Assembly: GCA_014281115.1 (NCBI GenBank)
Contig: JACONQ010000003.1
Span: forward strand, 1,116,001 to 1,180,000
Direction of reading: 5' to 3'
Origin: Laburnicola sp. R22_1
Lineage: Eukaryota; Ascomycota; Dothideomycetes; Pleosporales; Didymosphaeriaceae
DNA length: 64,000 nucleotides
This document shows positions 1-12,459 of the stretch, in pieces; positions within the stretch are counted from its first letter, which is position 1; every line of letters starts with the position of its first letter. Below the pieces are notes generated by a model that worked only from the letters and a program-made list of their open reading frames with translations, did no database searches and had not been told where the DNA came from. Both the position numbers and the translations under genes were made by a program.

Positions 1-1845
1 AAGGAGGCCGTCTTGGTAAATCCTGCAAAGGGAGACACCCAAATAGCGACAGAATTACTCGAAGTCGGCGACACCGTCCGTGTTCATCACGGAACCTCAC
101 CGCCGTTTGATGGTATTGTTATCGACGGGAAATCCATCTTCGACGAGTCTAGCCTTACTGGAGAATCCCGCCCTGTTAAGAAAGGTATGGGAGACACCGT
201 CTATTCCGGCACTATCAACAAGGACGCACCAGTCAAAATCAAGATCACCACAATTGCAGGCACTTCGATGCTCGATCAGATTATTAACGCCGTCCGCGAG
301 GGCCAGACCCGCCGAGCGCCTGTCGAACGCGTCGCCGACACCATCACTAGTCACTTTGTTCCGTTTGTCGTCCTCGTCGCGTTAACTACTTGGCTGGTCT
401 GGCTCATTCTCGGAACTGCTGGAGGTATACCAAAGGACTGGATGAATGAGGGCTCTGGTGGCTGGGCTCTTTGGTCTCTGCGCTTCGCCATTGCTGTGTT
501 CGTTGTCGCATGTCCCTGTGGCATTGGTCTGGCGGCGCCGACTGCGCTTTTTGTTGGCGGCGGTCTTGCTGCGAAGCACGGTATTCTTGTCAAAGGTGGT
601 GGGGAGGCGTTCCAAGAGGCGAGCACACTCGACTGCATCGTCTTTGACAAGACTGGCACGTTGACTCAGGGCGGGGATCCTGCTGTGACCGACCACAGCT
701 TTACTTCAAAGGAGGATCCTGCCAATATCTTCGGTTTTGTTAAAACTCTTGAGGAAAACAGCAACCACCCTGTGGCTAAAGCGGTGGTCGCCTTCTGCAA
801 GACCAAGACGTTCAATACCCCGAAGACGGTTACTGTGGACGAGGTACCAGGCAAGGGTCTGAGAGGTACTTTTGCGTTAGGTGATCGAGAGATGACCATC
901 ATCATCGGCAACGAGGCGTTCATGACAGACCATCATGTGGCAATCCCATCTAATCAAGCTTCAGCACTACAGACATGGAAGACACGTGGAGAGTCCGTGG
1001 CCCTGGTTGGTTTGCTTGTTCAGGCGCCGGACGAAGGCAATATCGCAACAGAGCAAAAATTCGAGCTTGCCTGCATATTCGCCATTGCCGATCCGCTCCG
1101 CCCCGAGGCCTTCAAAGTGATCAGCCAGCTGAAAAAACGAGGTATCGAAGTTTGGATGCTATCCGGAGATAATCCAACGACAGCCAACGCTGTCGGCTCC
1201 CAAGTCGGGATCTCAGCCTCCAACATCATCGCAGGCGTCTTGCCAGACGAGAAAGCTGAGAAGATCAAGCATCTCCAGAAAACACTTACCAAAACTCGTA
1301 AACCTACCCTCTCCTTTCTCGGCTCATCGAAGCAAAAGCGCGCCACGGTCGCCATGGTAGGAGACGGTATCAATGACGCTCCTGCCCTCTCCACAGCCGA
1401 CCTGTCCATCGCCATCGGCTCCGGCTCCGACATTGCCCTTTCCTCTTCCTCCTTCATCCTAATCAACTCGCACCTTACCTCTCTGCTCACGCTACTCGAC
1501 CTCTCGCGCGTCGTCTTCCGCCGCGTCTACTTCAACTTCGGCTGGGCGCTCGTCTACAACGTCATCGCCATGCCTATAGCCGCCGGCGTCCTGTACCCCA
1601 TCACCACGGGCGCGAAGACGATGGATATACACCATAATGGGGTGGGTATGGAGGGAGGTGTGGGTACGGGGGATTCGGGGATGAGGCATGTGAGGTTGGA
1701 TCCGGTGTGGGCCAGCTTGGCGATGGCGTTGAGTAGTGTGAGTGTGGTGTGTAGCAGTTTGGCGTTGAGGAGTGGGATCCCGGGGGTGGGGTTCAAGGTG
1801 CGTGATATGAGTGTAGAGGATGGGGCGCGAAAGGAAGAGGTTTAA
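1..1845 (+). CDS. P1B-type (copper) transporting ATPase, C-terminal part
   Basis: This is the last 614 residues of a heavy-metal P-type ATPase; the frame is open at base 1, so the N-terminal metal-binding domains and first membrane helices lie outside the window. Visible in order are the actuator motif TGES (near base 165), the metal-selective membrane motif CPC (bases 511-519), the phosphorylation motif DKTGT (646-660), the P1B-type SNHP nucleotide-site motif (about 760-775) and the hinge motif GDGINDAP (1363-1386). CPC plus HP is the signature of Cu(I)/Ag(I) pumps such as Ccc2 and CrpA, which load the secretory pathway or export copper using ATP. The last two helices are separated by a Gly/His-rich stretch (about bases 1612-1695) containing HH and MRH, probably luminal. 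The segment in the window has no intron. Whether it is the Golgi Ccc2 orthologue or an exporter paralogue cannot be told without the N-terminus. Confidence 0.93.
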   Translation, partial: KEAVLVNPAKGDTQIATELLEVGDTVRVHHGTSPPFDGIVIDGKSIFDESSLTGESRPVKKGMGDTVYSGTINKDAPVKIKITTIAGTSMLDQIINAVREGQTRRAPVERVADTITSHFVPFVVLVALTTWLVWLILGTAGGIPKDWMNEGSGGWALWSLRFAIAVFVVACPCGIGLAAPTALFVGGGLAAKHGILVKGGGEAFQEASTLDCIVFDKTGTLTQGGDPAVTDHSFTSKEDPANIFGFVKTLEENSNHPVAKAVVAFCKTKTFNTPKTVTVDEVPGKGLRGTFALGDREMTIIIGNEAFMTDHHVAIPSNQASALQTWKTRGESVALVGLLVQAPDEGNIATEQKFELACIFAIADPLRPEAFKVISQLKKRGIEVWMLSGDNPTTANAVGSQVGISASNIIAGVLPDEKAEKIKHLQKTLTKTRKPTLSFLGSSKQKRATVAMVGDGINDAPALSTADLSIAIGSGSDIALSSSSFILINSHLTSLLTLLDLSRVVFRRVYFNFGWALVYNVIAMPIAAGVLYPITTGAKTMDIHHNGVGMEGGVGTGDSGMRHVRLDPVWASLAMALSSVSVVCSSLALRSGIPGVGFKVRDMSVEDGARKEEV

Positions 1846-2569
1846 TTAGGGGGTTGGGGGAGCAGAATCGCAAGCATGGTTATGATTCACATTTGATAGT
1901 AGCTCAATAATAGCTGACGGTTGTAGTAGTTTATCCAGCTTTTTTTGAGTGCAAAGATTCTGATGTATGAAATGTTGACTGGTTAAAGGATGTCAAGGAA
2001 AGGGTACAAAGTGTGAGAGCGCTGTACGCCTTACTGTTGTATCCACGTATTGTACCTTCCAACGAAATCTTACTTTGCGACTAAGGGCGTGATCTACAGA
2101 AGCTCTATTAGAATGTAAAGGTCCTTTCTAATTTTATTTCCAGCGGGCAAGGGGTTGGGTGCTTGAAGTAACTACCTGGTCGAAGTTCTGAAGATTTGTT
2201 GTGGACTAATATAAGAAGTAGTCCCTACATCGTGTGTGAAAATCAACGCTGCTATGTAGTACATGTTGTTTGTCTTTACTGATTTCATGATACTTGGAGA
2301 GTCTGGTCGGTTTCTTAGTACTTGACACTAGAATATTATTTTCCTAGATGGACTTTAACCTAGCAGAGATACACGTCAATAGTTAACTATTCTTTTAACT
2401 CACTTTATGAATATGATCAGTTACCCAATAAGCATTGAATTTGTGACTTCAACACGACAACAGAGGTTCGGCACGCCGACCCAACACTCCCTAATCAAAG
2501 TCTCACAGACTACTCCCGGCACAACTCAACATCTGCCTCACTTCTCCCCGTCCTCATCCCTCCGCTCGG
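1846..2569. other. Intergenic, no gene seen
   Basis: This is the shared 3' region of two convergent genes. It is AT-leaning, has no frame with coding character, and holds no recognisable repeat. The short forward frame at 2407-2637 runs antisense to the end of the next gene and is not supported. Confidence 0.6.
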
Positions 2570-2860
2570 CTACTTCCATCGACAAGCCCCACATAAAGTA
2601 TGATTGGGTCGATGAGCCCTGCATACCTTGCCACTAACCTCCACGGTATGAGTCCGTTGACCTGCAATCCGTCAACATCCCCGCAAGACGAGCAGGAGTA
2701 AAGGAGGGCACTTACATATGTGACACTGCCATTCTGTACATGGCCAGTCCGGCACAATGTCCTGCCGTGGAAGGCGGAATCCGTCCTCGGTGTAGCCGCC
2801 GTCCGGGCCGTAGCCGTTGCCGTAGCCGCCGTAGGCTTGGTTGTAGTAGATGTAGGACAT
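2570..2860 (-). CDS. Small zinc-binding (CxxC...CxxC) protein, two exons
   Basis: Hand-built gene model. Exon 1 is 2716-2860, a 54-bp intron is 2662-2715 (GTAAGT...TTGCAG), and exon 2 is 2570-2661 ending in TAG. The product has 78 residues. The first 30 are Gly/Tyr-rich (YGGYGNGYG). The second half is dense in Cys and His: C41, C46, C49, H53, C62, H65, H69, C72, C75. C46-x2-C49 and C72-x2-C75 form a zinc-ribbon or RanBP2-finger-like pair, with the motif PDWPC just before it. Reading on without splicing destroys the second cysteine pair, which supports the intron. Upstream on this strand is a pyrimidine-rich leader typical of fungal promoters. A Tyr/Gly-rich tail plus a small finger suggests RNA or protein binding, but no family was recognised. 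Confidence 0.68.
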
Positions 2861-3892
2861 GCTTGGTACCTTAGTTTTGGGTTATTGTTTTGCTTTTGGT
2901 GGTTTTGAAATGTTTGGTTTTTTGGTGCAGTTGTTAGTTAGGGGAGGTGGTATAGAGAGTGCGCAAGAGGCCATTTTGAGGGATTGTTATAGTAGGGGGA
3001 GTGTGTCTTGGCGGATGGAGAGTGAGTTGTTGGCGTGGTGCTGGTTTGAGTGTTGTCTGGGGAGGGGGTGTCTTGGGGTGTGGAAGTGGTGGAGTATGTC
3101 GCTAGGGGCGGTGTATGGAATGTTTGGATTTATAGGTTTATTTGTTTGTTTGGACAGGTATGGTTCGGTGCGTTTATAAATTCGTGTAAGTTGGTGAATA
3201 GAGAGATGTACGTAGATGCTCGTAATATGTATCTGCCGGGAAAGTGAAGGAGAAGCAATAGACGAGTACCGTATTGGCGAGATCCTGTGATCTATGTGTG
3301 GTTTTAGCTAAAGTGTAGGGACATGGTAGCATGCATTCACGCCTAACCGCGGTGCTGAAGCTCACTAACACGAAGTTCTGACTTCAAAAATATCTTATAT
3401 ATTCATGGGTATACCTTGGTTAGAATCTTAACACGACGAAGATCTTCAATATTCATGGGTATACTGCAACAGAATCAAATAATGGATGACAGCGTCCTTG
3501 TATCTTTATCGAATTACGTTTCAAATACTCCATCTCATCATATCACGCCCGTGTAGCTATAGTGATGGCCATTGTGTGAGCTAGAATGCAATCAAGTGTG
3601 TAGACTAGAGCATCATGTGAGGGTTGCGAGCATTCTAAAGACAGAATAACAATTATTTTCGAACAAGAAAGAGGCTTCAACATAGGCCGCCTCGAGGTGA
3701 CGGGCGATGTGATGCTTGGATTGACGAACACTTGGCTCGCCTCGTTTCGCGTGCCGTGATGATGTTCAGCTAACTATTCTGAGCTTTTATGAGCCATAGC
3801 GAGTATAAGCCATACGGCCATGCATATATCCAAGTGGAAATTCTGAAACTCAAGTGGTGTGCTGGACACGTGTTCGCATTAGGTGATGGATC
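2861..3892. other. Promoter-side intergenic region
   Basis: From 2880 to 3180 the forward strand is strongly G/T-rich, so C/A-rich on the strand of the small zinc-protein gene, as expected for its promoter and 5' leader. A short direct repeat (TATTCATGGGTATA) occurs near 3400 and 3450. No convincing gene is seen. Confidence 0.5.
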
Positions 3893-3894
3893 TA

Positions 3895-5684
3895 AGCTCA
3901 GCTATATAGTTGCCGGCCACATAGGGATTCCGGCCACCCCACCAAAACGCGACACCTGCACAAAACACGCGATATCTCCCAACAACGCTCATTAAAATGG
4001 ACGCCCGTGAGCTAGCTATACAATCAGCTATCAGCGATTTCAACGCAGGTCTTTATTCTAGTCTACGCGCTGTAGCAAAGGCATATAATATCCCTCGATC
4101 TACGCTTTAAGGCCGACTAGGTGGCGCGACAAACAGTGCGCTCAGCCATTAACACCAGCAGCGATTAACTCCTCTACAGGAGGACTTCCTAGTAGACTGG
4201 ATCCTTGAAGAAGACGCGCGCGCTTGCCCTCCCTCACACGCTCGCGCTTGAGAAATGGCGAATCGAATCCTGCGTATGAACAGCGACAATTAGCCTGTCA
4301 GCAAGCTCTAGCTCTTACACTTCATCCAGCGCCAGCCACGCGTCGCCTCAGTAGTTGGTAGAAAGCTAGAGGCTTAGAGAGCTGAGGCAGCGACTCCAGA
4401 GCAGGTGCGCGCCTTTCTAGAGCTCTTTAAGAGGACTAGAAAGCGCTTAAATATACGCAATAAGGATATCTGGAATATAGATAAGATAGGGCTTGCTCTA
4501 GGAGTATATACAAACACTAGAGTACTCTCTAGTAGTTAGAAAAAGAAGGCTTATATTCGGTCTCTAGAAAATCGCGAGTGGGTCTCTATAATCGAGTGTG
4601 TATCAGCGATAGGGCAGAAACTACGCTGCGCAGTCATCTTTAAGGGCCAGAGCCTACAGACTACCTAGTTCCCCTTGTCCTACGTACCTAGCTGGCTCTA
4701 TACAACCTTAGAGAACGGATAGATGTTAAATGCAATAGGTGTTGAGTGGCTATAGCGCATATTCATACCTAAGACGGCTGTAGGTGATAGCTAGTACCGC
4801 CTCCTTATTCTTAACGGGCATAGTAGCTATATTAGTATAGAGTTCCTATAGCTCTGTAAACAGCATCAAATCGAGCTCCTATACCTACCTGCGCACTCCT
4901 TACACGTCCTACAGCCTCTAGATCTTACTCCTTTCTCTATTATTAAGTCTAGTTACCAACGCCAGATCCAGGAGCTCGCGTCGCTCGACGACACCGCGCC
5001 TATCAAGAAAGAGCGCTTTATTGCCTGCTACTATCAAGCTAGGGAGGAAGGCTTCACAGAGCGTGTGATTCGAGCTAGCTAGCAGGCTACTAGTCTCTGC
5101 CCATTCAACATCAATCACGTGCTCAGCTCGTCGCAGGTCTCTCAGAGGCCTACAACGCCTACGCCTCAGCAGCAGCCCCAGCAGCAGCCTCAGAGCTTCC
5201 TCTCTACCCCTTAAGGCCCTCAGGATCTATACTTGGCGCAGCGCGACATCCAGAGCCTTAAAAACCTAGGTCGTAGCACCCGGCTACTCCTATAGAAAGT
5301 AGGTAAGGCGCTAGCAGCTGCAAATACTTGAGCTGCAGGACTAGAAGCAGAGAAAAGACGCCTTAAGCAGCAGCTAGAGACTTCTAGCTCTTAGCGTTCT
5401 TAAAAGCGTGTTTAAGTAGACCTAAATTAACGCTTTGCAGAGGTAGAGAGTATTAGAGAGGCTATACACGCAGCTAAGGCTTCAGCTGCTTAACAGAGTA
5501 GATCTACTATATTAAGCACTGCAGAGAGAGCTGCAGTAGCTACAGCAGCTGCAGCGCTTAAATCTATGTGTAGTCAATGGCAATTGTAATAGGCGTTGTT
5601 GAGATATCGCGTGTTTTGTGCAGGTGTCGCGTTTTGGTGGAGTGGCCGGAATCCCTATGTTGCCGGCAACTATATAGCCGAGCT
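3895..5684 (+). mobile_element. Fot/pogo-like (Tc1-mariner) DNA transposon, copy 1, RIP-damaged
   Basis: A 1790-bp element is bounded by inverted repeats of about 84 bp that begin AGCTC[A/G]GCTATATAG and is flanked by TA on both sides (3893-3894 and 5685-5686), the target duplication of Tc1/mariner elements. Each end carries spaced copies of CCGGCCAC. The interior encodes a decayed DDE transposase. Copy 2 at 14995-16784 has the same length and a closely similar interior, but its end repeats use a different core. Confidence 0.93.
3997..5589 (+). pseudogene. Transposase of Fot/pogo-like copy 1, RIP stops
   Basis: A 1593-bp reading frame (530 residues plus stop) runs in one frame with no indels but many internal TAG/TAA/TGA codons. 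The N-terminus (MDARELAIQSAISDF) matches the HTH/CENP-B-type DNA-binding region of the family. Further on come the first-Asp context (related to NIDETG, here NIDKIG), the LLILNGHSS block and the LPAHSLHVLQPLD block of the DDE_1 catalytic core. The C-terminus is a Gln/Ala/Lys-rich coiled region. Stops sit where CAG, CAA, CGA or TGG would be expected, so this is RIP decay and not random mutation. The protein cannot be made. Confidence 0.9.
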
Positions 5685-5686
5685 TA

Positions 5687-6228
5687 TGTCCTACAGAACT
5701 CTTGAAGAGAAGGCGCCTCGAGGAAGTATTTCTGATGCGCCCAGGGAGCGACAGTCTTGTGCAACCTTCGGTGCCGAATGCGGTTGTATATGTCCGGACG
5801 CGTTGGTAGTGGTGTAAGACTGTAAGTGACACCCCAGCGGGAGACGACGTCAGTTCCTACCGGGATGATGGCTGCGGCAAGAGCAGCGGCGGTGCAGGGC
5901 CCGTCCGCTGCCACAAGTCGCCTCTTTCACTCAGACTTCGCGTGCGACTCGACCTATCCAGCTACTTGTTTTCGTGAGCGCTGCATCATACCAGCCATAG
6001 CCTCCCGTTTGCATTTCCATTCTCTCCTCTGCGCACTCGGCTACCGGCGTCAAGACATCCCGCCGCGCGCCGCCGCGTCGCGTCCCCCTCAGACCGCCAA
6101 GGCCGCTGCCGTCAGCTGCATACGAGGCCGCGGATTGCTTTGAGCCAGCTGTCCATACCAAATCCACAGCGCTTCTTCTCTTCGTCTCTCCGCCGCCCCC
6201 GACCGCGTCTTCCCACTCTCTATGCATC
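5687..6228. other. VPS10 upstream region
   Basis: There is no gene here. The last 200 bases before the VPS10 start are C/T-rich, as in fungal core promoters and 5' leaders. Short frames on both strands have no coding character. Confidence 0.5.
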
Positions 6229-9200
6229 ATGAAATACCTTAAGGGCATACTGCTGCCCGCCCTCGTGGCCCTGGCGCAGCTCACCGCGGCGAAGAAGAAA
6301 GCGCCGCTGGTGGAAACCACCGAGTTCGACAGCGACCTCGTCGACCTCTTCTACTTCGATGATTCCGATGTCGCCATCATCTCCGAGTTTGATTCCAGCA
6401 AGGTCTTTCGCTCCGCCGATGCTGGTAAGACGTGGGAGGAGCAAAAGGGCCTGCGGTCTAGCAGCATCGTACAGAGCCCGTTCGATAACAAGGTCGCCGT
6501 AGTCCTAGGGCAGAAGACAAAGCACTGGATCACATACGACCGGGGAGAGAAATGGCATTCGTTCAAGACAAAAATGCCTCACTCTCCAGGCAATCCGCTG
6601 AGCTTCCACGCCACAGACAACAAGAAGATACTGTATCACGGCATGGAGGACTACTTTGAGTCGCCAGGTCTGGGGCAGGTTAGTTGCGGCGAGGCTGTAT
6701 TGCATCACGCAAGGCTGATTATATGTGCAGACGTGGTATACGACAGACGGCTTCAAATCGAAACCGAAGCTTGCCCGCGACGGCCGGAAAATGTGCCAGT
6801 GGGCCAAGAACTCGGATCACTTCCTCATCGACGACGACTCGCTCGACGACCGGATACTGTGCATAACGCGGGGGAAATACTCGGACCGGTCCAAGGATAA
6901 TAAGCTGGTGATATCGGACGACTACTTCAAGACCGAAGACGAGCCCGTCATGTCCTCTGGCCGTACTGTTCCGGGAATGACCAACATGGCTTCCGTAAAG
7001 GGTTATATCGTCGCCGCTGCCAAATCCGATCGTTCGAACGAGCTGTCTCTCTACGTTACCGATGACACGAAAACTTGGCACCACGCTGTTTTCGAGGGGA
7101 AAATCGAGGAGGACGCCTATACGATGCTTGAGTCCACCAATTACAGCATTCAGGTCGACGTCGTGACGAACAAATATGCTTACATGGGATCACTCTACGC
7201 GAGCAACTCCAACGGAACGTACTTTACCAAACTCATTGATCATACGAACCGCAACGAGCAGGGTTTTGTCGATTTCGAGAAAATAGCCAACATACAAGGT
7301 ATCGTACTGGTCAATGTAGTAGACAACGCCGAAGACACCAGCCCATTCGCATTAAAAAAGATCAAGTCGCAAATCACTTTCGATGATGGGAGGTCGTTCG
7401 AGCCTCTAAAGGTCAAGGGCGAGGATACGGAGCTACACTTGCACTCCGTCACCAACCTACACAACAGTGGGCGTGTCTTCTCGAGCCCTGCTCCTGGCAT
7501 TGTCATGGGGGTGGGGAATACTGGAAAATACCTCGGCAAATACACGGATGGCGACTTATGGGTTTCGGACGATGCCGGACTCAATTGGGAACACGCGCTG
7601 GACGAAGCCCACAAATATGAATTCGGCGATCAAGGCGCCGTGCTTGTGGCTGTGTACGACGAAGGCGACACCGATACCATTATGTATTCGCTCAAACATG
7701 GCCGTAAGGATAGCTGGAAAGAAATCAAGCTGGAAGACAAGATTCGCGCAAGGATACTCACAACTGTACCTGATTCGACTAGTCTGAAGTTCCTCCTCTA
7801 CGGATCTAAGTTGGTCAAGGGCGGAGGCAGGAAACAGGTCGTCATTCACCTCGATTTTGACCCATTAGATCTGCGGAAATGCAAGGACGATGACTTCGAG
7901 GAATGGTCTGCTCGAAAGGACGAGAACGGCGATGACATGTGTGTAATGGGACACAAACAGATCTTCAGGCGACGCAAGTGGGACGCCGACTGCTTTGTTG
8001 AAGAAGACTTCAAGGATCCCATGCCGAAATTCGAACCCTGCGAATGCGACGAGACCCGAGACTATGAATGCGATTACAACTTCACTCCGGAGGGCAAGGG
8101 CAAAGACAAGGCGTGCAAACCCTCAGGGGCACTGAAGCTACCCGACGGTGCCTGTCGGGATGGGGCCAAGAAATACAAAGGCAGTTCTGGTTGGAGAAAG
8201 ATTCCCGGGAACCAGTGCAAAGGCACGACCGCTAAGGATAAGGAGGTGGAGCGCAACTGTGACGAAGCTGCTACGCCTCCGCCGAGTGGGAAGATTGCCA
8301 ACGAGATCACTGCATTCAAGGGCTCTCGATTTAAAGAGTACTACTATCTGGAACGCCCTTCGACGGACAAGGAGGAAAGCAAAGATAAGGACGAAACGGT
8401 TGTATTGCTCACGGATGAGAACGAAGCCTATATCACGCACGATCACGGTAAAAAGTGGAAGAAGGCGGTAGATGACAATATCGTCGCCATCTACCCCCAC
8501 CAGTATAACAACGACTACGTCTACTTTCTCACCGGAACGAAGAAGTACTATTATTCCACGGATCGGGGTCTCAGGGACAGTATCCACTCTTCAGAGGCGC
8601 CGCAGATGCCAACAAGGGAGGCTCAGATCATGCAATTCCATCCAAAGGAGTCGGGTTGGATTATCTGGATCGGTGGTGAGCACTGTGAGAAGGCAAACGA
8701 CCGCGAGTGCCACACCGCGGCCTCGGTGTCTCAGAAGAACGGCGAGGGTGGTAGTTGGGAGCCCCTCTTGTCTTATGTCAAGAAATGCGCGTTTGTTTGG
8801 CGGGAAGCCGGTCGCCATGTTGAAGAGACGGAGGTTTTCTGTGAGCAGCACACTAACGAGGAAATGAGCGCGCCTGTGGAACTCATTTCGAGTAAGGATT
8901 GGTTCAAGACCAAGGACGTCAAGTTCAAATCTGTGGTCGAATTTGCTACCATGTCCGAGTTCATCATCGTTGCCACAAAGGGTGACGATGGTAATTCTTT
9001 GAAGCTGGACGCTAGTCTCGACGCAAAGACGTTTGCCGAGGCAAAATTCCCACCCAAGTTTGAGGTCGATCATCAGACAGCATACACGGTTCTGGATAGC
9101 TCTACGCACTCTGTGTTCCTCCACGTCACAGTGAACGGCCGGGTTGATCAGGAATATGGCGCTATCATCAAGAGCAACAGCAATGGCACTTCTTATGTCA

Positions 9201-10735
9201 TGAGTCTGAACTCGGTGAATAGAAACACGGACGGCTATGTCGACTTTGAAAAGATGCAAGGCATCGAGGGCGTCGCGGTCGCCAATGTTGTGGCGAACTC
9301 CAAAGAAGTTGATGGTGGTGCCAAGAAACAGAAGCAGACGAGGATCACGCACAACGATGGTGCTGACTGGGAGCCTCTGCAAGCGCCACAAAAGGATTCT
9401 GATGGAAAGACGTACAATTGCGATGTTTCGAACAAGGCCAAATGCTCATTGCACTTGCATGGGTACACGGAACGAGCTGACCCTCGAGAGACGTACTCGT
9501 CTCCCACGGCTGTCGGTGTCATGATGGGCGTCGGAAATGTTGGCGATCAGCTTACGACTGTGGGCGAAGCAAGCACCTTCATCACGACTGACGCCGGACT
9601 CAGCTGGAAGGAAGTCAAAAAGGGCAATTACGCGTGGGAATTCGGCGACCAAGGCTCGGTCATAGTCATTGTTCGCAGGAACGAAGATACCGATCATCTT
9701 TACTATTCCTTGGACTCTGGCGAGAAGTGGGAGTTGCACAAGTTCGCCGAGCACGCTCACAGAATTGACTCGATCACAACTGTCCCGAGCGACACTTCGC
9801 TAAACTTCTTGCTTTGGGGTCGAGACGGCAAGGAGCTGGTCGCGATCAATGTGGATTTCATGGGAATGTTCTCCAGGAAGTGCGACTTGAACGAGAATGC
9901 CCCTGATACAGGCGACTATGAGTTGTGGACTCCACAGCATCCCATGCAGCAGGATGGTGAATGCCTTTTTGGCCACGTCGCACAGTACCATAGGAAGAAG
10001 CGTGGTCTCGACTGTTTCAACGGCGAGCGGATTGATCACCTGCACGAAATTTCCAGGAATTGTACTTGTACCAGGCGCGACTACGAATGGTGAGTACCAC
10101 AGCCAAGATGGCTATGGATGAGTTGTGCTAACATGACTAGTGACTACAACTATGAACGCAGGCCTAAAGGCGAGTGCGTGAAGATTCCTGGCCTCGAACT
10201 GCCTGATCCGAAAGCGGTCTGTGAAACTGGCGCGATTGAGTACTGGGATCCCACGGGCTACCGCAAAATCCCCATCTCGACGTGCGAAGGTGGTAGGGGG
10301 TTGGACCATGTCACGTCGCACCCGTGTCCAGGTCACGAGGAAGATTACGAGCGCAAGCATGGCGTGTCTGGGTTTGTGATTTTCCTGGCCGTCGTGATCC
10401 CCTTCATGGCGGCAGGCGGCATCGGTTACTATGTATGGCGCAACTGGGATGGCAAATTTGGAAGAATCAGGCTGGGTGACACGGCGAATCCGTTTGACAG
10501 CGACAGCCCTTGGATCAGCTGGCCGGTTGCGGCCATTGCAGGGCTGGTGGCTGTGGTGGCTGCGGTGCCACTGGTTGTAAGCAGTCTGTGGAGGATGGTG
10601 TCGAACCGATTCGGTGGGTACGGCGGACGCACGTACACGAGCCGCAGTTCATTTGCTAGAGGCAGAGGGGACTACACGGTGGTGGATGCCGACGAAGGGG
10701 AGTTGCTAGGCGAGGACAGCGACGACGAAGTGTAA
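6229..10735 (+). CDS. VPS10: Vacuolar protein sorting receptor Vps10 (sortilin family)
   Basis: Three exons: 6229-6678, 6731-10089 and 10141-10735, with introns of 52 and 51 bp. All junctions keep frame, giving 1467 residues, close to the fungal norm. Vps10 is the late-Golgi type I receptor that carries carboxypeptidase Y and other hydrolases to the endosome. A signal peptide covers residues 1-21. The lumenal part has two Vps10 domains, each with repeated beta-propeller blades (pattern S.D.G..W, such as SADAGKTWEE and TTDAGLSWKEV) and each closed by a ten-Cys module (RDYECDYN... in both halves; the second is rebuilt across intron 2). A membrane helix lies at about 1347-1368, a second hydrophobic segment at about 1394-1420, and the tail ends in acidic DEGELLGEDSDDEV. 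The second hydrophobic segment is common in fungal members. The start is the ATG directly before the signal peptide. Confidence 0.96.
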
Positions 10736-12459
10736 GTTATTGGGTCGTGTACGGTTTCGGGGTCTGATAGATGGCATGGTGTACGGGGGAGTCTTTCACT
10801 CTGCGTTCTCTTTTGGCTGCATGAGCGGGTTGGCATCACGGTTGGAAGTGTAGATTGCGAATAGGGCCGGATTGTACATTGTTTGTATCCAAGCGACGGC
10901 TGTGTTAGTGTCATGATATGATGATATCGTGTTGTGTGCTCGCTGCTCATCTCTCATGTTGGTCTCGTGTAGCAGGTATGATTGGACGAGATGGCATATT
11001 CGATGAGCGATGTTTCGTTGGCAGAGACGACGTTTCAGCGGCGGTTGGGATTTGTTCTTGGGCGGCTGTGCGGCCATAACGGGAGGACGAAACGTCAGGC
11101 AGATAGATTGCGTGCAGATTGCGTGCACAGTAGTTTGTGCTCTTCATGCGTCGCGAAAAGAGGCAGGCCTTTAGCATTGACGGGCGGAAAGGCGGCGCAG
11201 CAGATATGGCTGGGGGGGCCAGGCGTTTGCGAGGGCGTCCCAAGCCGTTCAAACAACGGCGATGGTGTTTGTGTCTATGCGTGTTTGATCGGACGGGGGT
11301 GACGGCTGACAGGCTGGCTGCGGAGTGTCTGGTGGTTCTTATGCGCTGCTGGAGTCCGTCACAAGCTGCAGGCGGGTGGCTGGTGCTCATTTGCCCCAGG
11401 CCCTGCATCCCGAATGCCTAATCTCGAGTCCGAAAGAGAAAGAGCGGTGGCCAGGGTGCATGGGGAGTGTAGTGGCGCTGTCGCAGCCGCGGGTTTCAGA
11501 CAGGGCCGAGTGCAGTCCTGCGCGACCAGATTCATGGCTTCGCGGCGGCGCGACCAGATTCATGGCGGCGAGCCGGCGACGCGCCCGCCAGGGGAAGCTC
11601 CGAAGCACTGAGCCCGCAGCCGCATGGCCAGAAACCTCATCTCCCACGCCCAATCGCACCGTCCTCCGCGTCTAGCACACGCCCGCGCCCACGCTTCTGG
11701 CATGGCGCGCTGCGGGAGGCTGCCGGCAGCCAAGCGGTTTCAAATGCACACGACGCTTCGCTGAGAAAGCTTGCCCGTCCGCCATGGCCATCTGCAGGCC
11801 AGAGGCCCGAGTCTGACGAGTACATGAGCAGCCACTCCTTCCCGTCCCCCATGCTCGCTCCTTCCCCACCGCTCTGGCCCAACTGTCGTCGCTCTTTGAC
11901 CCTTTGACCGCCCCGTCCTTCGCTTCGTCCTCAACCGCCATTCATTTAGAGAGCCTTGCCTCGCCTTGAATTTCCTCGCTCACTGCTCGTTTCTCCTTCC
12001 ACCACGCTCCCTATTCCCTTTCTCCCCCCGGGCCGCATCCTTAGTTCCGATTTTTGCGTGCTGGCACGTCTTGGCCGACAGCCCATCTGCCTCAAGTTCG
12101 CCGATTGTAAGTCTTGGAGTCTCACACTGTCTGGCCTGAGGCATTGTGTACCCACAATGCCAACTGCCCCTTCACAGCGTCGTGTGTTTTGTCAATTCAC
12201 TGTCTCACAATGTGTGGCTTCCACTGCCGTGTGTTTCTTCCTTAAACCTTCCAGCTCCCCGGCTGATACCCTTCCATCGACCACTGCGCCACCCTTGCTG
12301 GTTGTTGTTAACTTCTTACGCTGGCCATTGTTAACTTGTAACAGCGCTGGTCGCATTTACTTCTATTCCTCTTCTACTAGAGACTGCCACACGTTCCTTC
12401 CTCTACTTCCCGACACCTACTCGGCGGACCCGGTCTCTTATCTTTCTACGTAATCCAAC
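10736..12459. other. Long upstream region of the subtilisin gene
   Basis: 1.7 kb without a supported gene. Several overlapping short frames exist on both strands between 10950 and 11940, but none shows conserved motifs or a plausible splice chain. From about 11960 the forward strand becomes C/T-rich. A GTAAGT at about 12107 followed by pyrimidine-rich sequence could mark an intron in the 5' leader of the protease gene. Confidence 0.45.

Noticed and set aside
10947..11941. Several overlapping frames of 60-150 codons on both strands upstream of the subtilisin
   Set aside because: GC-rich chance frames without motifs, plausible splice chain or start context; they overlap each other in different frames.
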